A stretch of 36,657 nt of DNA from Gammaproteobacteria bacterium (GTDB lineage: Bacteria > Pseudomonadota > Gammaproteobacteria > SZUA-140), in NCBI GenBank assembly GCA_020845975.1, contig JADLET010000118.1:1-36657 (forward strand), given 5' to 3'. Shown here one piece after another: positions 34,381-36,657 of this stretch. The notes under the pieces are model-generated. The model was not told where the DNA came from and did no database searches. It saw only the letters and a program-made list of their open reading frames with translations. The position numbers and the translations under genes are program-made. The stretch's first letter is position 1. Each line of letters opens with the position of its first letter.

Positions 34381-35075
34381 CGGCGCCGGACCCGATGGTG
34401 TTCCTGCTGGATGTGGACAACACGCTGCTCGATAACGACCGCATCACAGCCGACTTGGATGAGCATCTTGCGCAGGAGTTTGGCGACGAGTGCCGGGATC
34501 GCTATTGGGAAATTTTCGAAACGCTGCGCGTTGAGCTCGGCTATGCGGATTATCTGGGCGCCTTGCAACGCTACCGTATTAGTGTCACGAATGATCCGCG
34601 CTTGCTGATGATGTCTTCATTTCTGGTGGACTATCCGTTTGCGGAGCGCCTGTACCCCGGCGTGCTCGACGTCATCGCCCATCTGCGCCGTTGGGGTCCG
34701 ACGGTGATTCTGACGGATGGCGACGTGGTGTTCCAGCCGCGCAAGGTACAGCGATCGGGATTGTGGGACGCAGTCGAGGGCCGGGTGCTGATTTATCTGC
34801 ACAAAGAGCACATGCTCGACGACGTCGAGCAGCGTTACCCGGCGCGCCATTACGTCATGGTGGATGACAAACTACGCATTCTGGCGGCGATGAAAATGGT
34901 CTGGGGAGAGCGGCTGACATGCGTCTTTCCGCGCCAGGGGCATTACGCGCTCGACCCCGGGAACAGCGCCGCCTATCCGCCGGCTGACATAACGATTGAG
35001 CGTATCGGCGAGCTGATCAAAATCGATTTTCACGCCATGCACGGTTCCGACTACACGCAACAGGAGAAATCATGA
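34377..35075 (+). CDS. HAD-superfamily hydrolase
   Basis: A 232-residue cytoplasmic phosphatase-like protein. HAD motif I is '[12 protein letters not shown]' (nucleophilic Asp), motif II 'VILTDGD', motif III Lys near 'QPRKVQ' or 'LHKEH', and motif IV 'YVMVDDK'. A helical cap lies between residues 20 and 95. Substrate unknown; its position between zwf and tal suggests a sugar phosphate of the pentose phosphate pathway, e.g. as a repair or overflow phosphatase. It overlaps both neighbours by four bases. Confidence 0.85.
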   Translation: MTAPDPMVFLLDVDNTLLDNDRITADLDEHLAQEFGDECRDRYWEIFETLRVELGYADYLGALQRYRISVTNDPRLLMMSSFLVDYPFAERLYPGVLDVIAHLRRWGPTVILTDGDVVFQPRKVQRSGLWDAVEGRVLIYLHKEHMLDDVEQRYPARHYVMVDDKLRILAAMKMVWGERLTCVFPRQGHYALDPGNSAAYPPADITIERIGELIKIDFHAMHGSDYTQQEKS

Positions 35076-36172
35076 AGGTCACACAACAACTGCACGACCT
35101 CGGTCAAAGCCTGTGGCTCGACAACATCACACGCGGGCTGCTCACGAGCGGCACACTCAGCCGTTATATTAAGGAATACGCGGTGACGGGGCTCACTTCC
35201 AATCCCACGATCTTCGATCACGCGATCAAAAATAGTGATTTCTACGATGACGCCATCCGCCAAAAGGCGCTGGACGGCAAGTCGGGCGAGGCGTTGTTCT
35301 TCGAACTGGCGTTGGAGGACTTGATCCAGGCCGCCGATCTCTTTCGCCTGGTGCACGACACCACCGGTAGCCTTGACGGCTGGGTATCGCTGGAGGTATC
35401 GCCTTTGCTGGCAGATGACACGGCGGGCAGCATCAAGGCGGCGGCGCAACTGCATGCGCGTGCGAACCGCCCCAATCTCTTCATCAAGATCCCGGGTACC
35501 CGTGCCGGTTTACCCGCAATCGAGGAGACGATCTTCGCCGGCGTGCCTGTGAATGTGACGTTGCTGTTCTCCCGCGAGCACTACATCGCCGCCGCCGAGG
35601 CGTATATGCGCGGCATCGAACGGCGGATCGCCGCCGGCCTCGATCCGGCAGTCGGTTGCGTCACGTCTCTTTTCATCAGTCGCTGGGACGTCGCCATCAT
35701 GGACCAGGTGCCAGAGGCACTGCGCAACCGTCTCGGCATTGCCATCGCCATGCGTACCTACAAAGCCTATCGCATTCTGCTGGCATCAAAACGTTGGCAA
35801 AAACTGGCCGGCGCCGGCGCCCGGCCGCAACGACTGCTGTGGGCCAGCACCGGCACCAAAGATCCCGATGCATCGGATATCCTTTATCTCGAGGCGCTGG
35901 CAGCGCCTGATACCATTAACACCATTCCCGAAAAGACGCTGCTTGCCTTTGTTGAGCACGGGAAAGTAAGAGGCGTTTTGCCGTCTGATGGCAATGATGC
36001 AGAAGCGCTGCTCGCCGAATTTGCGCAGGTCGGGGTGGACGATGCGGCGCTCGCCGCCCAACTCCAGAACGAAGGTACCCTGTCATTCACGCAATCCTGG
36101 AACGACCTGATGGAGTGCATTGCGTCAAAAAGCGCCGTTCTGATGCAGCGCGCAGAGGGTGCCACTCCATGA
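35072..36172 (+). CDS. tal: Transaldolase
   Basis: A 366-residue enzyme that exchanges three-carbon units between sugar phosphates. 'SLWLDNITRGLLTSG', 'VTGLTSNPTIFDHAI', the Schiff-base Lys in 'NLFIKIPGTRAGLPAI' and 'PVNVTLLFSREHY' are all present, as in the actinobacterial/cyanobacterial-type TAL (about 370 residues). It ends in overlap with the transketolase fragment. With gnd and zwf intact but transketolase truncated here, the non-oxidative branch must rely on a chromosomal transketolase elsewhere. Confidence 0.93.
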   Translation: MKVTQQLHDLGQSLWLDNITRGLLTSGTLSRYIKEYAVTGLTSNPTIFDHAIKNSDFYDDAIRQKALDGKSGEALFFELALEDLIQAADLFRLVHDTTGSLDGWVSLEVSPLLADDTAGSIKAAAQLHARANRPNLFIKIPGTRAGLPAIEETIFAGVPVNVTLLFSREHYIAAAEAYMRGIERRIAAGLDPAVGCVTSLFISRWDVAIMDQVPEALRNRLGIAIAMRTYKAYRILLASKRWQKLAGAGARPQRLLWASTGTKDPDASDILYLEALAAPDTINTIPEKTLLAFVEHGKVRGVLPSDGNDAEALLAEFAQVGVDDAALAAQLQNEGTLSFTQSWNDLMECIASKSAVLMQRAEGATP

Positions 36173-36360
36173 CAGTCGCCGCTCAACTCGACCGGCTGTG
36201 CATCAACACGCTGCGCGCGCTTGCCATCGACGCCGTGCAGCAGGCGCAATCCGGGTATCCCGGTACACCCATGGATTCCGCGTCGACGGCATACTGCTTG
36301 TGGCAGCGTTTTCTGCGCTACGACCCGGAGTATCCCAACCATACGGAGGCCATATCATGA
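36169..36360 (+). pseudogene. N-terminal remnant of transketolase
   Basis: ATG 36169 overlaps the tal stop and encodes 'LCINTLRALAIDAVQQAQSGYPGTPMDS' and 'AYCLWQRFLRYDPEYPNH', which is the start of transketolase (normally over 650 residues). The conserved His of 'SGHPGTPM' is Tyr here (SGYPGTPM), removing a catalytic residue. The frame stops after 63 residues at TGA 36358-36360, where it overlaps an HMA-like start. It cannot be active and marks another deletion junction. Confidence 0.82.
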
Positions 36361-36593
36361 AAACCATCACCATCGAGGTCGGCGGTATGCTGTCGGCGCT
36401 GAGTGCACGCGGCGTGGAGAAGCAGCTCGTCAAGCTCCCGGGCGTGCACCGGGCCGATGTCAACTACGTCGCTGGCAGCGCCACGGTGGCTTATGACGAG
36501 GCCATCGTCGATCTCAAGGCCATCAAGGACAAAGTTCAGGAGTGCGGTTATCACTGCACCGGCGTGTTGCAACCGAAGCACGTGTGTGTCTGA
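36357..36593 (+). pseudogene. HMA-like N-terminal domain, probably of a truncated P-type ATPase
   Basis: A 78-residue frame with the fold pattern of a heavy-metal-associated domain (MKTITIEVGGMLSALSARGV, 'LPGVHRADVNYVAGSATVAYDEA', 'VQECGYHC'). The CxxC metal site is replaced by 'LSAL', so it cannot bind metal in the usual way; such CxxC-less first domains occur at the start of some copper ATPases. The frame ends in 'KHVCV' at TGA 36591-36593. One base on, '...CVSEDPPTAAG' continues in another frame, so a 2-base loss in the GTGTGTGT run probably caused the stop. The ATPase core is missing. Confidence 0.6.
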
Positions 36594-36618
36594 GGACCCG
36601 CCGACCGCGGCCGGCGGT

Positions 36619-36654
36619 GTCTCAAACCTTGAAAATGGCCAGATCGCGAAGTAA
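36619..36654 (+). pseudogene. PPK2 C-terminal tail remnant
   Basis: GTCTCAAACCTT... encodes VSNLENGQIAK followed by TAA, closely matching ISNIENGRLAK-stop of the ppk2 gene at 25800-26606, also at nucleotide level. It is in the frame that would continue the HMA fragment after the GT-run frameshift. I read it as the end of a second ppk2 copy joined by deletion to the start of an ATPase gene. Confidence 0.62.
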
Positions 36655-36657
36655 CCG

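Overview
The window looks like part of a proteobacterial chromosome or large accessory island, probably gamma- or betaproteobacterial and of a chemolithotrophic or metal-exposed lifestyle. The support is GC-rich coding sequence, c-type cytochromes, an outer-membrane porin, MerR regulators and many proteins with YHS, heavy-metal-binding (HMBD) and HMA domains. I cannot assign a species. Every gene I can support lies on the + strand, mostly in tight or overlapping (ATGA) arrangements.

Layout. (1) 1-5509, metal operon: a truncated upstream gene, two tandem MerR-family regulators with a MerR-type 20-bp-spacer promoter between them, a Met-rich periplasmic protein, a Cu+-type P1B-ATPase with YHS and two HMBD modules, then DUF1622, DUF2933 and an isoprenylcysteine-methyltransferase-like membrane protein. 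(2) 5540-7906: direct repeats, DUF2934 protein, alpha-glucan phosphorylase and a PilZ protein. (3) 8007-15639: YHS and DUF5676 membrane proteins leading into a pyruvate:ferredoxin oxidoreductase set (gamma, alpha, beta) with a GltD-like flavo-iron-sulfur protein. SHOCT, a geranylgeranyl-reductase-like flavoprotein with a Cys-rich tail, a YHS-LOG fusion and a stand-alone YHS protein follow. (4) 15640-19645: a 433-bp intergenic region with a second copy of the MerR-type promoter, then porin, two small cytochromes c, cyclopropane-fatty-acid synthase and a fragment of a 2-hydroxyglutaryl-CoA dehydratase activator-like protein. (5) 19905-26606: ferritin-like protein, DUF2933/DUF5676 pair, a 970-residue epimerase-HMBD(x3)-VKOR/SPW fusion, YfdX-like protein, HMA metallochaperone and PPK2. 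(6) 26650-36657: a mosaic of intact genes (Met-rich protein, thioredoxin-fold protein, YHS, MFS, cytochrome c, gnd, zwf, HAD, tal) and gene debris (gnd start, K+-channel end, frameshifted Met-rich copy, phosphoketolase start, frameshifted barrel-like gene, transketolase start, HMA start, PPK2 tail).

How it may work together. I infer an island that couples metal handling (sensing, efflux, sequestration by five YHS proteins and five HMBD units) with stress or low-oxygen carbon and energy metabolism (glycogen phosphorolysis, pyruvate oxidation to reduced ferredoxin, polyphosphate kinase, oxidative pentose phosphate enzymes) and envelope remodelling (porin, CFA synthase). The best sequence link is that the metal operon and the porin/cytochrome operon carry near-identical MerR-type promoter elements 15 kb apart. 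The right-hand third has been repeatedly cut and rejoined, leaving gene starts and gene ends fused to each other.
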